Below, piece after piece: positions 17,137-23,878 of a stretch of DNA of 36,343 nucleotides. The stretch covers positions 1-36,343 of the forward strand of contig CANIEM010000015.1 in the NCBI GenBank assembly GCA_947466515.1, read 5' to 3'. Positions within the stretch are counted from its first letter, which is position 1. Every line of letters starts with the position of its first letter. The notes under the pieces are model-generated. The model saw nothing but the letters and a program-made list of their open reading frames with translations, made no database searches and was not told the origin of the DNA. Source of the stretch: Verrucomicrobia subdivision 6 bacterium. Lineage in GTDB: Bacteria; Verrucomicrobiota; Verrucomicrobiia; Methylacidiphilales; Verrucolacustridaceae. The position numbers and the translations under genes are program-made.

Positions 17137-17194
17137 GCCCACCGCCGACAGAAAATCGCTCGACAAGACACCCCTTCCGCCGTTCTCCTTCTTT

Positions 17195-17977
17195 GTGCAA
17201 ACGATCGCCATCTGCAACCAGAAAGGGGGCGTGGGGAAAACCACCACCGCCATCCACCTAGCCGCCGGAGCCGCCGAGGCAGGTCGTCGCGTCCTCCTTG
17301 TCGATCTCGACCCACAAGCCAATGCCACCAGCGGTCTTGGCCTCGAAATCGTCCGAGGCAAAAGTCTCTATCCCGTCCTCATCGGCAATTCCCAGGCCTT
17401 GGACATGCTCCAGCCTTCCCGCCAAGAGAATCTCCAAATCCTCTCCTCCGAGATGGATTTAGCAGGTGCCGAAATGGAACTCGCCACCCTCGAAAATCCC
17501 CTGCTCCGCGTCCGCGACGCCCTCGCACCCCTCCGCCACGATCCAGCTTTTGATCTCGTGATTCTCGATTGCCCACCCAGCGTCGGCCTCCTCATGACCA
17601 GTGCTCTCGTCGCCGCCGACAAAATCCTCATTCCTGTCCAATGCGAGTACTTTGCCCTTGAAGGAGTGGGAAAGATTCTCAGCCTGATCGAGCGAATCAA
17701 ACAGGGGGATCACAATCCCACCCTCTCGGTTCTCGGCATTGTTCTAACCATGTACGACACCCGTACCCGCCTTAGCCAACAGGTCAGTCAAGATCTTCGC
17801 ACCCATCTCGGAGAACAAGTCTTCCGCACCATTATCCCTAGATCCGTCCGTCTCGCCGAAGCCCCCAGTCACGGCCAAACCATTTACGAATACGATAATT
17901 CAGGAGCCGCCGCCACCAGCTACCGCCAACTCACCACCGAACTTCTCAGTCGGCTTGGATTCGCTTCACCCCCCTAG
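17195..17977 (+). CDS. ParA/Soj-family partition ATPase, without adjacent parB
   Basis: This 260-residue MinD/ParA-type ATPase has the deviant Walker A KGGVGKTT (10-17), the switch I region DLDPQANATSGLG, and Walker B ILDCPPSVG. The pattern is that of chromosomal Soj: 'PVQCEYFALEGVGKIL', 'TMYDTRTRLSQQV', 'IPRSVRLAEAPSHG'. It should bind DNA non-specifically as an ATP dimer and help segregate origins with ParB. In many genomes parB follows directly; here the next gene is the convergent rpiA, overlapping it by 32 bases. I chose the GTG at 17195, which puts the P-loop at residue 10 as in relatives; the frame upstream lies inside the ABC promoter and gene. The promoter was not identified. Confidence 0.92.
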   Translation: MQTIAICNQKGGVGKTTTAIHLAAGAAEAGRRVLLVDLDPQANATSGLGLEIVRGKSLYPVLIGNSQALDMLQPSRQENLQILSSEMDLAGAEMELATLENPLLRVRDALAPLRHDPAFDLVILDCPPSVGLLMTSALVAADKILIPVQCEYFALEGVGKILSLIERIKQGDHNPTLSVLGIVLTMYDTRTRLSQQVSQDLRTHLGEQVFRTIIPRSVRLAEAPSHGQTIYEYDNSGAAATSYRQLTTELLSRLGFASPP

Positions 17978-18626
17978 GCGTCGCCAAAAGGAGGAGATCT
18001 GCCCGCCGTCGACCAAAGATCCCCGCGCAAATCACCCCAGGTATCGCCTCCAACTCCTTCTCCGTCTTCACAGGGTTATTAACCTTCCATCCGTGCACAT
18101 CCAAAATCTCCCCCCCATTGTCCGTCACAAATCCCTTCCTCCAAACCGGCCTGCCCCCCTTTTTTCTTATCTCCTTCGCCACCTGATCCCTTGCCATCGG
18201 AACCACCTCCAGCGGTATGGGAAACTTGCCCAGACGCTTGACCAACTTCGAATCATCCACGATGCAGATGAACTTTTTTGCCGCCGTGGCTATGATCTTC
18301 TCCCTCGTTAACGCACCCCCACCTCCCTTAGTCAGCCTCAACTTTGGATCCACCTCATCTGCCCCATCCACATACAACTTCACTCTCTTCGCCTGATTCA
18401 AATTCATCACTCGGATTCCCCTCTTTCGCAACGCCTGCTCCGTTCCCTTAGAACTGGGCACCGCCCCCCTCACCCACCCCTTCTTCAATCCCCGAATAAA
18501 ATAAATCATCGTCGATCCCGTTCCTACCCCCAGCAGACAACCCTTCGGCACATAAGCTAAAGCCGCCTCCGCCGCCGCTCGTTTCAGCAAATTTAATTCC
18601 ACTCTTCTTTTCTGGGATTTCCTCAC
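17946..18626 (-). CDS. rpiA: Ribose-5-phosphate isomerase A
   Basis: This 226-residue enzyme interconverts ribose 5-phosphate and ribulose 5-phosphate in the pentose phosphate pathway. Diagnostic segments are GVGTGST (33-39, phosphate binding), DGADE (87-91) and KGGGG (100-104), with E109. D87, D90, K100 and E109 correspond to the active-site D81, D84, K94 and E103 of the E. coli enzyme. The start is a GTG at 18626. The first ten residues are basic (MRKSQKRR) and slightly longer than usual; a GTG nine codons in is possible. Only 21 bases separate its start from that of the divergent larC. Its 3' end overlaps parA on the other strand by 32 bases. Confidence 0.95.
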   Translation of the reverse strand: MRKSQKRRVELNLLKRAAAEAALAYVPKGCLLGVGTGSTMIYFIRGLKKGWVRGAVPSSKGTEQALRKRGIRVMNLNQAKRVKLYVDGADEVDPKLRLTKGGGGALTREKIIATAAKKFICIVDDSKLVKRLGKFPIPLEVVPMARDQVAKEIRKKGGRPVWRKGFVTDNGGEILDVHGWKVNNPVKTEKELEAIPGVICAGIFGRRRADLLLLATPRGVKRIQAD

Positions 18627-18647
18627 GGTTGCGTCAATCTATCTTCA

Positions 18648-19853
18648 ATGTCCCATCCCGCCCATCTTCATCTCGATTGCCCCTCTGGAATCAGTGGAGA
18701 CATGTTTACTGCCGCTCTCCTGGATCTCGGTGTTCCCCTCACCCTCCTTCAAGAATCGATTCAGAACCTAAACCTACCCGAAAAGGTTTCCTTACAAAAA
18801 GAGCGCGCCATACGCGGTGGCCTCTCAGGCACTCGTTTTCTCGTTCAAGAAACGGCTCATCCCCACCCCCACCATCACGAGCATCATCATCACGGTCGTT
18901 CTTGGACCGATATTCGTGACCTTTTAAAAAAATCGAATCTCCTTCCAGCTGTTCGCGACTCCGCCCTCGCCATGTTTCTCCGGGTGGCTGAGGCCGAAGC
19001 CAAACTTCACGGCGTTCCTATCGAAACTGTCCACTTCCATGAAGTGGGTGCCGTGGACTCCATCGTCGATCTTGTCTGCGCCGCCGTCGGCATCCACTAC
19101 CTCAAACTCGAAAATATCACCGCCTCCGTTCCCGTCGACGGTACCGGCTCGATCCAGTGCGCCCATGGCACCTTTCCTCTCCCCGCTCCTGCCACCGCCG
19201 AAATCCTTCGCGGCATCCCTATCCGCCAACTCGACGTACCCCACGAACTTACCACCCCCACCGGCGCCGCCATTCTCGCCCACTTCGTGAAAAAGTTTGG
19301 ATCCATCGACTCCTTTGCCGCCGACAAAATTGGCTACGGGCTCGGCACCCGCGAGCTCCCAAGCCGACCCAACGTCCTCCGCGCTTTTCTCGGCACACCC
19401 TCTACGACTCCCTCCTCCTCACACGATTCCATCGTGGAAATACGTACCCACCTCGACGATATTACTGGTGAGCACCTCGCCCATGCCATCGACCGCCTCA
19501 TGGCCGACGGCGCCCTCGACGCTGCCGCCCTCCCCCTCCTCATGAAAAAAGGTCGCCCAGGCTACCTCCTCACCGTTCTTGCAGAACCAGCGGACGCTGA
19601 AAAACTCGCCACCATAGTCCTTCGCGAAACCACCGCCTTCGGCGTCCGCTTCGAACGAGTAGAACGCCGTACTCTTCGTCGCAAAGAAAAAACTGTCAAC
19701 ACCCCCTACGGACCTATTCGAGTTAAACTCGGCTACCTCAACGATGCCCTCGTCCAAATCCATCCCGAAGATGCCGACTGCCGTAAATCCGCCACGGCCG
19801 CTGGCATTTCATACTCTGAAGTCAGCGCCTCCGCCCGATCCCTCGCCCGTTAA
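18648..19853 (+). CDS. larC: LarC-type nickel insertion protein (nickel-pincer cofactor synthesis)
   Basis: This 401-residue protein matches the DUF111/LarC family. LarC inserts nickel into pyridinium-3,5-bisthiocarboxylic acid mononucleotide in a CTP-dependent step, making the cofactor of lactate racemase and related enzymes. The N-terminal LDCPSGISGDMFTAAL (9-24) is the family hallmark. A His-rich nickel-binding stretch (71-82) follows. VHFHEVGAVDSIVD and the TPTGAAIL segment are conserved. The C-terminal domain with HLDDITGEHL and an MKKGRPG motif completes it. In Lactobacillus the two halves are joined by programmed frameshifting; here they are one continuous frame. LarB, LarE and a racemase are not in the window, so the client enzyme must lie elsewhere. 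Confidence 0.93.
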   Translation: MSHPAHLHLDCPSGISGDMFTAALLDLGVPLTLLQESIQNLNLPEKVSLQKERAIRGGLSGTRFLVQETAHPHPHHHEHHHHGRSWTDIRDLLKKSNLLPAVRDSALAMFLRVAEAEAKLHGVPIETVHFHEVGAVDSIVDLVCAAVGIHYLKLENITASVPVDGTGSIQCAHGTFPLPAPATAEILRGIPIRQLDVPHELTTPTGAAILAHFVKKFGSIDSFAADKIGYGLGTRELPSRPNVLRAFLGTPSTTPSSSHDSIVEIRTHLDDITGEHLAHAIDRLMADGALDAAALPLLMKKGRPGYLLTVLAEPADAEKLATIVLRETTAFGVRFERVERRTLRRKEKTVNTPYGPIRVKLGYLNDALVQIHPEDADCRKSATAAGISYSEVSASARSLAR

Positions 19854-19925
19854 CCTAATTATCCCCTACCTCTTCGCGTCGCCTCTGCCAGGGAAGTGTG
19901 ACCGTAATTCTAAAACCCGTCCGCC

Positions 19926-19952
19926 GGTAGGGCGCATCATCCGTGATGCGCC
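19926..19952 (+). repeat. GGTAGGG-type hairpin, copy 1
   Basis: GGTAGGG head, then stem GGCGCATCA (19931-19939), loop TCCG, TGATGCGCC (19944-19952): a perfect 9-bp stem. It shares its head and an ATCCG-like centre with the hairpins at 19981 and 20071, but the stem sequence is different. Confidence 0.75.
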
Positions 19953-19980
19953 GATTGAACCGCTCAAACCTAAATCGTCC

Positions 19981-20010
19981 GGTAGGGACGACCATCCTCG
20001 GTCGTCCTAG
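19981..20010 (+). repeat. GGTAGGG-type hairpin, copy 2
   Basis: GGTAGGG head, stem GGACGACC (19986-19993), loop ATCCTC, GGTCGTCC (20000-20007), tail TAG. The 8-bp stem is perfect and unlike that of copy 1. Confidence 0.75.
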
Positions 20011-20033
20011 TTCTTTTCTAAAAGGAAAAGAAC
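20010..20033. repeat. AT-rich inverted repeat (stem-loop)
   Basis: GTTCTTTTC (20010-20018), loop TAAAAG, GAAAAGAAC (20025-20033). A perfect 9-bp stem immediately following copy 2 of the GGTAGGG hairpins. It could act as a terminator for larC, though no clean T-run follows. Confidence 0.65.
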
Positions 20034-20070
20034 GTAAACAAGCGTTGGATATTCGAATTTGTTCGCCCAA

Positions 20071-20100
20071 CTAGGCGGCCTCGGAGATGCCGCCTCTACC
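20071..20100 (-). repeat. GGTAGGG-type hairpin, copy 3 (inverted)
   Basis: On the minus strand the order is GGTAGAG head, GGCGGC-type stem, ATCTCCGAG centre, complementary stem and TAG tail. The perfect stem is AGGCGGC (20073-20079) with GCCGCCT (20089-20095). It has the same layout as copies 1 and 2 but the opposite orientation. Confidence 0.7.
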
Positions 20101-20137
20101 TAAACTTCCAGCTTCAAAACCACCTTCCCACTTTCAC

Positions 20138-20173
20138 ACATCCGCGCGAAAGCGCGTCCCGCAACCGCGGGAG
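20138..20173. repeat. GNRA double-hairpin repeat, copy 1
   Basis: CGCGC, GAAA tetraloop, GCGCG (20143-20156), then CCCGC, loop AACC, GCGGG (20158-20171). The first 22 bases match 27981-28002 closely, and the double-hairpin plan matches 20232-20263. Confidence 0.7.
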
Positions 20174-20203
20174 TACATTCTCACATCTAAAATTCCTTTA
20201 CGA

Positions 20204-20234
20204 CTCTACCCCGTACTCTTCTCGGGGCTTTGCG
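20204..20234 (-). repeat. Hairpin repeat copy B (CTCTACCCCG ... CGGGGCTTTGCG)
   Basis: The same 10-base left and 12-base right flanks occur at 7402-7431, but the middle (TACTCTTCT) is different. CCCCG (20209-20213) pairs with CGGGG (20223-20227). It lies between two GNRA double hairpins, downstream of the zinc-ribbon gene. Confidence 0.65.
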
Positions 20235-20263
20235 CGCGTAAGCGCGTCCCGGGAATGCGGGAC
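20232..20263. repeat. GNRA double-hairpin repeat, copy 2
   Basis: CGCGC, GTAA tetraloop, GCGCG (20233-20246), then GTCCCG, loop GGAATG, CGGGAC (20246-20263). Sixteen bases lie between it and the zinc-ribbon stop codon at 20280, so it falls in that gene's 3' untranslated region. Confidence 0.7.
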
Positions 20264-20279
20264 GTGAGCAATTCCTCCC

Positions 20280-20999
20280 CTAATTCACCGGCCAAAACAG
20301 CAATCGCCCACAGTTCTCGCACGTCGCACCCATATTTCCTGCTTTGGCAGATATCGCCGAGCCAGCGGTTAACTTCATATGGCAACCCCCACAGTTCGTG
20401 CCATGGACCACCGGCACCACCGCCACATCTTTCTTACTCGCCATGATTCTCCGGTACTTACCTAAAACTCCCTCATCGAGTCCCGCCGCCAGCATCTCAA
20501 TCTCCTTCGCCGAATCCGCCAGCCGCGTCTCCAACTCAATCTTCTTCTTACCTTGCTCCAACTCCTTCGCCGTCACCTCCGCTTCACGGCCCTTCGCCGC
20601 CTCAATCTCAATCGCCGCCGCCTTCTTCGCCTTTTCCCCCCGATCCATTAACTCCAACTCTCGATCCTCAATCTCATGCACCTCTTTCTCTTCTCGCGCA
20701 ATTTCTGTACCCAGAGCAGAAAACTCCTCGTTCTTGCGCGTCTCAAACTGCTGGATCTTGTAGCGCGCCACCTTCGCTCGATGAGTAGCCGCCTCCAACT
20801 CTAAATTCTTCCGCTCCACCTCCGTACTCTGCGCCTCCAACCGCTTCTTTTCCGCTCCCGCCCGTATTTCCAACCGCTTTGCCTCCAACGCCTTCATCTC
20901 CGCAGGCCAAACCGCCAACTCCCGCGTTAACCGCGCATGCTTTTGTTCTCGATCCTGCAATACCAGCAGTTTCTCCATTTCAGGGGGCATTCCGCTCAT
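20280..20999 (-). CDS. Coiled-coil C4 zinc-ribbon protein (DUF164/CT398-FlgZ type)
   Basis: This 239-residue protein has a long charged helical region (about 10-180) with heptad-like spacing of hydrophobics, predicting an antiparallel coiled coil. The C-terminal zinc ribbon has C203-x2-C206 and C227-x2-C230 (NCGGCHM and TCENCG). This matches the family that includes Helicobacter HP0958 (FlgZ) and Chlamydia CT398, which bind RpoN, flagellin mRNA or secretion components. The exact role differs between lineages, so none is assigned. Its ATG overlaps the ribE stop as ATGA, showing translational coupling at the end of the riboflavin operon, an association with no known functional reason. Confidence 0.85.
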   Translation of the reverse strand: MSGMPPEMEKLLVLQDREQKHARLTRELAVWPAEMKALEAKRLEIRAGAEKKRLEAQSTEVERKNLELEAATHRAKVARYKIQQFETRKNEEFSALGTEIAREEKEVHEIEDRELELMDRGEKAKKAAAIEIEAAKGREAEVTAKELEQGKKKIELETRLADSAKEIEMLAAGLDEGVLGKYRRIMASKKDVAVVPVVHGTNCGGCHMKLTAGSAISAKAGNMGATCENCGRLLFWPVN

Positions 21000-21589
21000 T
21001 TTACTATCCTCGCCATCTTTTCAACATACTTGGCCAGCAGGTCGCACTCCAGATTCACTTTATCCCCCGCCTTGCGATCCCGCAGCGTCGTCACCTCATA
21101 AGTATGGGGAATAATCCAAACATTAAATCGCCGCCCCTCGACCCTGCCAATCGTCAAACTGATCCCATCAATCGCCACACATCCTTTCGGCACCACGTAC
21201 CGCTCCATTCCTGCAGGTACCTCCGCTTCCAGCTCCCAGTCCTCCCCCGACCTCCCCCATTTCACCACCTCCGCCGTACCGTCGATATGACCCGTCACAA
21301 AATGCCCCCCCACCTTTCCATCCGCCCGCAAAGAACTCTCCAAATTCACCCGCGTCCCCACTTGAACCGACTGCAAGTTGGTCTTCTCTTTCGTCTCATC
21401 CAATAAATCGAAAATCAACTTCTTCCCCTTCGCCTCCGTCACCGTCAGACAACAGCCGTTCACCGCCACGCTGTCCCCAATCTTCACCCCCGCTGCAATT
21501 CCCCCGACCTCCACCTCCAAACTCCACCCCTTACCTCGGCGTGTCACCGCCTGCACTACTCCCGCCTCTTCAACAATCCCCGTGAACAT
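20996..21589 (-). CDS. ribE: Riboflavin synthase, alpha chain
   Basis: This 197-residue enzyme dismutates two 6,7-dimethyl-8-ribityllumazine molecules into riboflavin and a pyrimidine. MFTGIVEEAG at the N-terminus is nearly universal for the family and fixes the start at ATG 21589. The reading frame continues upstream to a TTG inside the ribD end, but that extension is not credible. Two lumazine-binding barrels are seen: about 1-90 (with SVAVNGCCLTV) and about 98-190 (GHIDGTAEV, then VAIDGISLTI). It starts five bases after the ribD stop and overlaps the following zinc-ribbon gene by four. GGAAGGAG about 12 bases upstream may serve as ribosome site. The gene is called ribE here, also ribC in some nomenclature. 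Confidence 0.95.
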   Translation of the reverse strand: MFTGIVEEAGVVQAVTRRGKGWSLEVEVGGIAAGVKIGDSVAVNGCCLTVTEAKGKKLIFDLLDETKEKTNLQSVQVGTRVNLESSLRADGKVGGHFVTGHIDGTAEVVKWGRSGEDWELEAEVPAGMERYVVPKGCVAIDGISLTIGRVEGRRFNVWIIPHTYEVTTLRDRKAGDKVNLECDLLAKYVEKMARIVK

Positions 21590-21593
21590 ACTC

Positions 21594-22613
21594 TTAATTC
21601 GCTCCTTCCAGCTTTCCACGCAAGCACAGGTCTTCCCCCGCGCACGACATCACCGCCTCTCGCCAACTCCAACTCGACCAATCCACCACCCGCGCGATTC
21701 CCTTTTTTCCGTCCCCCACCAGAATCGGAGCCAAATAAATCACCACCTCATTCACTTTACCAGATTTGATCAGCCCACGAGCCACCTCGGCTCCTCCCTC
21801 CACCAGCAATCGTGAAACTCCCCTGCGATGCAGATCCTTCAAAACCTCCGACCACGTTTTCCTCCGATAGACCAACGTCCGATCTTTATCCCGACCCCGA
21901 AAAAGCTTGGCTCCCTTAGGCAACTTTCCTGATCTTGTCACCACCACCCTCCACGGTTGCTCCCCCACTCCGACCCTTCGCACTGTCAGTCGCGGATTAT
22001 CTTTCCGCACCGTCTCCGCCCCCACCAAAATTGCATCACACCCCGCCCGCAACTTCTGTACCTCCGCCCGCGCCTTACCACCTGTCACCCACCTCTTCTC
22101 ATGCACCGCCAAATATCCATCCAACGTCATCCCCAATTTCAATATCACCCAAGGCTCTTTTTTTGTCGTCCAGTGCCGATAATCCTCATTTAACTTATCG
22201 CACTCTTCCCGCCTCACCCCCCGAGTTACTTTGATTCCCGCCCGGCGCAATATCCTTTCCGCCCGCCCTCCATTCCTGAGGTCCACATCTCCACTCCCAT
22301 AGATCACCTCCCGAATTCCAGATGCGGTAATTAAATCGGTACACGCTGGAGTCCTCCCCTGCGTTGAGCACGGTTCCAACGTCACATACAACTTTGCCCC
22401 CTTCGCTTTCACCCCCCCCTTCCCCAACGCTACTACCTCCGCATGCGCCCCCCCCGCCCTCGCATGAAAACCCTCCCCTACCACTCTCCCGTTTTTAACC
22501 ACCACCGCCCCCACCCTCGGATTCGGCCGCGCCCGCTCCCCGGCTCTACCAGCCAGCCTGAGAGCTCGCTTCATCCAAAGCTCGTCCGCATTTCGATGAA
22601 GCAACTTCCTCAT
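21594..22613 (-). CDS. ribD: Bifunctional riboflavin deaminase/reductase
   Basis: This 339-residue two-domain enzyme deaminates the pyrimidine ring of the GTP cyclohydrolase II product and then reduces the ribose side chain. The N-terminal cytidine-deaminase-like domain (about 10-150) has the zinc site H57-A-E59 with P81-C82 and C91 (PCSTQGRTPAC). The C-terminal reductase domain (about 150-335) begins PWVILKLGMTLDG and includes DAILVGAETVRKDNPRL and LLVEGGAEVA. All catalytic marks are intact and the length is normal. The ATG at 22613 lies 10 bases downstream of the toxin remnant, so ribD is separated from the alaS-ribBA-ribH-nusB part of the operon by the toxin-antitoxin pair. Confidence 0.95.
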   Translation of the reverse strand: MRKLLHRNADELWMKRALRLAGRAGERARPNPRVGAVVVKNGRVVGEGFHARAGGAHAEVVALGKGGVKAKGAKLYVTLEPCSTQGRTPACTDLITASGIREVIYGSGDVDLRNGGRAERILRRAGIKVTRGVRREECDKLNEDYRHWTTKKEPWVILKLGMTLDGYLAVHEKRWVTGGKARAEVQKLRAGCDAILVGAETVRKDNPRLTVRRVGVGEQPWRVVVTRSGKLPKGAKLFRGRDKDRTLVYRRKTWSEVLKDLHRRGVSRLLVEGGAEVARGLIKSGKVNEVVIYLAPILVGDGKKGIARVVDWSSWSWREAVMSCAGEDLCLRGKLEGAN

Positions 22614-22622
22614 TCAACCACT

Positions 22623-22769
22623 CTAACCATAAATTCTGTGCGTTCCCAAATCGACCGTAAACACCGTATCTCCCTCCAGATAAAAAACTGCCCGTAAATC
22701 TTTTTGTGCTGCAGACAACTGATAAAATTCCCGCCAAAAGGTTTCCGAAGCCCTGAACTTGTATTTCAA
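22623..22769 (-). pseudogene. RelE-like toxin remnant with an apparent in-frame internal deletion
   Basis: A 48-codon frame begins at a TTG (22769) that overlaps the antitoxin stop (TTGA) and ends with TAG at 22623. Its first 23 residues (LKYKFRASETFWREFYQLSA, then AQK) look like the start of a RelE-type toxin of about 90 residues common in verrucomicrobial and planctomycete genomes. Residues 24-48 (DLRAVFYLEGDTVFTVDLGT, then HRIYG) look like the end of the same protein. The middle part expected from memory (an 'FKxNPFDPRLxxHKIHxLSAxYGxTIY' type region, about 40 residues) is missing, with the frame preserved. Toxin activity is therefore doubtful. It could instead be a genuine short protein. 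The family comparison is from memory, not a search. Confidence 0.6.
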
Positions 22770-22963
22770 CGTTCCGCGCTGGGCGGCTCTTCCCTTAAAG
22801 TTGCCTCCATGGCCACGTGCCGACCTTCAGCTATATCTTTCATTCCCTTACGAAAAGATTCTGGCACCTCCCCCACGGTAATTTCCCCCAACTTATCCCA
22901 CACGATTGCCCGATCCTGAGCGGAGAGTTTTGGAAGCTCTTTAAGAATCTCTGCCACGCTCAT
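22766..22963 (-). CDS. Putative type II antitoxin (addiction-module type)
   Basis: This 65-residue protein begins MSVAEILKELPKLSAQDRAI, helical and acidic, then has VPESFRKGMKDIAEGRHVAM, and ends in a proline/glutamate-rich tail. The 'ILxELPxLSxxxR' start with an 'xVPESFRxGMxDIxxGR' middle is a layout I associate with antitoxins paired with RelE-like toxins in PVC bacteria. It overlaps the toxin remnant by four bases (TTGA), typical of such pairs. The frame is intact even though the toxin appears deleted. It should normally bind and neutralise the toxin and repress its own promoter. It stands between nusB and ribD, a foreign insertion in the riboflavin operon. Confidence 0.72.
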   Translation of the reverse strand: MSVAEILKELPKLSAQDRAIVWDKLGEITVGEVPESFRKGMKDIAEGRHVAMEATLREEPPSAER

Positions 22964-22969
22964 CTACTC

Positions 22970-22997
22970 TTTTTAGCTCAAAACATGACCTCTTCAA
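22970..22997 (-). promoter_or_regulatory. Predicted promoter of the toxin-antitoxin module (and ribD)
   Basis: On the minus strand: TTGAAG (22997-22992), 16-base spacer, TAAAAA (22975-22970), six bases before the antitoxin ATG at 22963. It lies in the 56-base gap after nusB, so the inserted module may drive ribD-ribE. AAAGAG inside the same stretch could instead be a ribosome site. Confidence 0.35.
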
Positions 22998-23019
22998 CCT
23001 CAACCTAAAGCCACCTTCC

Positions 23020-23466
23020 CTACTCCCCAAGTTTCGTAATCGCCCGCTCAGACCTCCCCAACCCCTGCCTCGCCTTATCCAGCACTCCATTCACAAATTT
23101 TCCCGATTCATCCGTGCTCAACGCCTTCGCCACCTCAATCGCCTCGTTCAAAGCAGAAATCGGAGGCACGTCATCCGCAAACTTCATCTCCCACAACGCC
23201 AACCGCAGAATCGCTCGATCGACCGGCGCCATTCGACCCGGCTCCCAGTTCGTCACCAGCTTCCTCAACTCCGCATCCACTTCCGCCTGCTTAGCCACAA
23301 CCGCCCGAATCCGCTTTTCCGCAAACTCACGCACCCCTCCCTCCGCCTCCGTTTGCACCCATAAATTCTTCAACGCCTCATCCAGCGCTATCCCCTTCAC
23401 CCCAACCTCCCACTGGTAGAGAAACTGTGCCGCTAATATCCGACCCTCCCTGCGCTTACCGGCCAC
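23020..23466 (-). CDS. nusB: Transcription antitermination factor NusB
   Basis: This 148-residue all-helical RNA-binding protein partners with NusE (S10) at boxA sites, mainly in rRNA antitermination. The N-terminal RREGRILAAQFLYQWEV (5-21) matches the R-x-x-A-x-Q-x-L-Y-x-x-E-x helix. Later 'NWEPGRMAPVDRAILRLALWEM' contains the conserved W-x-x-x-R-x-x-x-x-D-R-x-I-L-R-x-A-x-x-E core. 'PPISALNEAIEVAKALSTDESGKFVNGVL' has I-N-E-A-V-E-L-A-K-x-F-type spacing with the F-V-N-G-V-L end. The start is GTG at 23466, overlapping the end of ribH by 11 bases. Coupling of ribH and nusB is widespread in bacteria. Confidence 0.94.
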   Translation of the reverse strand: MAGKRREGRILAAQFLYQWEVGVKGIALDEALKNLWVQTEAEGGVREFAEKRIRAVVAKQAEVDAELRKLVTNWEPGRMAPVDRAILRLALWEMKFADDVPPISALNEAIEVAKALSTDESGKFVNGVLDKARQGLGRSERAITKLGE

Positions 23467-23878
23467 GACCCACCCCCTTTACTTTCCACATTCGCAAAGC
23501 CGCCTCAGCCGCTTCTTTACCTCGATTCAACTTTCCCAAACATCGCGCCTTAGCCTGCCTCTCCGTCTTTACTCCCACTAGGTGATGCAAAATCGGCACC
23601 TCGGTCTCGAGCATCATCCGCATCAAAGCTTCCGTAGCCGACTTTAAAATCAGATCCGCATGTAAGGTCTCCCCCTGCCACACCAACCCCAAGGCCAACA
23701 CCGCATCCGGCTTTTTCTTTAAAGCCCTCTTCACCGCCAAGGGAACCTCAAACGTTCCCGGCACCCTCACCACCTCCACTCCATGTCCTAGCAACACTTT
23801 CCGGGCTGCTTTCACCATTCCCTCGGCGTATTTCCAATGATAATCCGCTACCACAATAATAAATTTCCCTTTCTTCAT
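23456..23878 (-). CDS. ribH: 6,7-dimethyl-8-ribityllumazine synthase
   Basis: This 140-residue enzyme condenses the RibD product with 3,4-dihydroxy-2-butanone 4-phosphate to give lumazine, typically as a 60-mer or pentamer. Substrate-binding motifs are visible: ADYHWKYAEGM near residue 11, PGTFEVPLAVKRAL (40-53), GLVWQGETLHADLI around 63-76 with the catalytic-site histidine, and a C-terminal 'GVKTERQAKARCLG' where most family members have GVLT-x-x-x-x-x-Q-A. The T-to-H loop and Q-A are kept; the K for L change is unusual but conservative for the fold. It overlaps ribBA by four bases (ATGA) and nusB by 11, so translation is coupled. Confidence 0.94.
   Translation of the reverse strand: MKKGKFIIVVADYHWKYAEGMVKAARKVLLGHGVEVVRVPGTFEVPLAVKRALKKKPDAVLALGLVWQGETLHADLILKSATEALMRMMLETEVPILHHLVGVKTERQAKARCLGKLNRGKEAAEAALRMWKVKGVGRGR

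Larger units (their letters stand above)
19854..20279. other. Intergenic hairpin-repeat cluster between two convergent genes
   Basis: 426 bases lying downstream of both larC and the zinc-ribbon gene. No coding frame is credible. It holds at least seven short perfect stem-loops belonging to three or four families, listed separately. Two of these families recur at 7402 and 27981. It may serve as a bidirectional transcript end. Confidence 0.8.

Noticed and set aside
17978-18100. A parB gene after parA
   Set aside because: The region after parA encodes rpiA on the other strand; no ParB-like residues occur on the plus strand.
22546-22737. 63-codon minus-strand frame overlapping the toxin remnant and ribD
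   Set aside because: It is a shadow in another frame; the toxin-like residues are in the frame starting at 22769.
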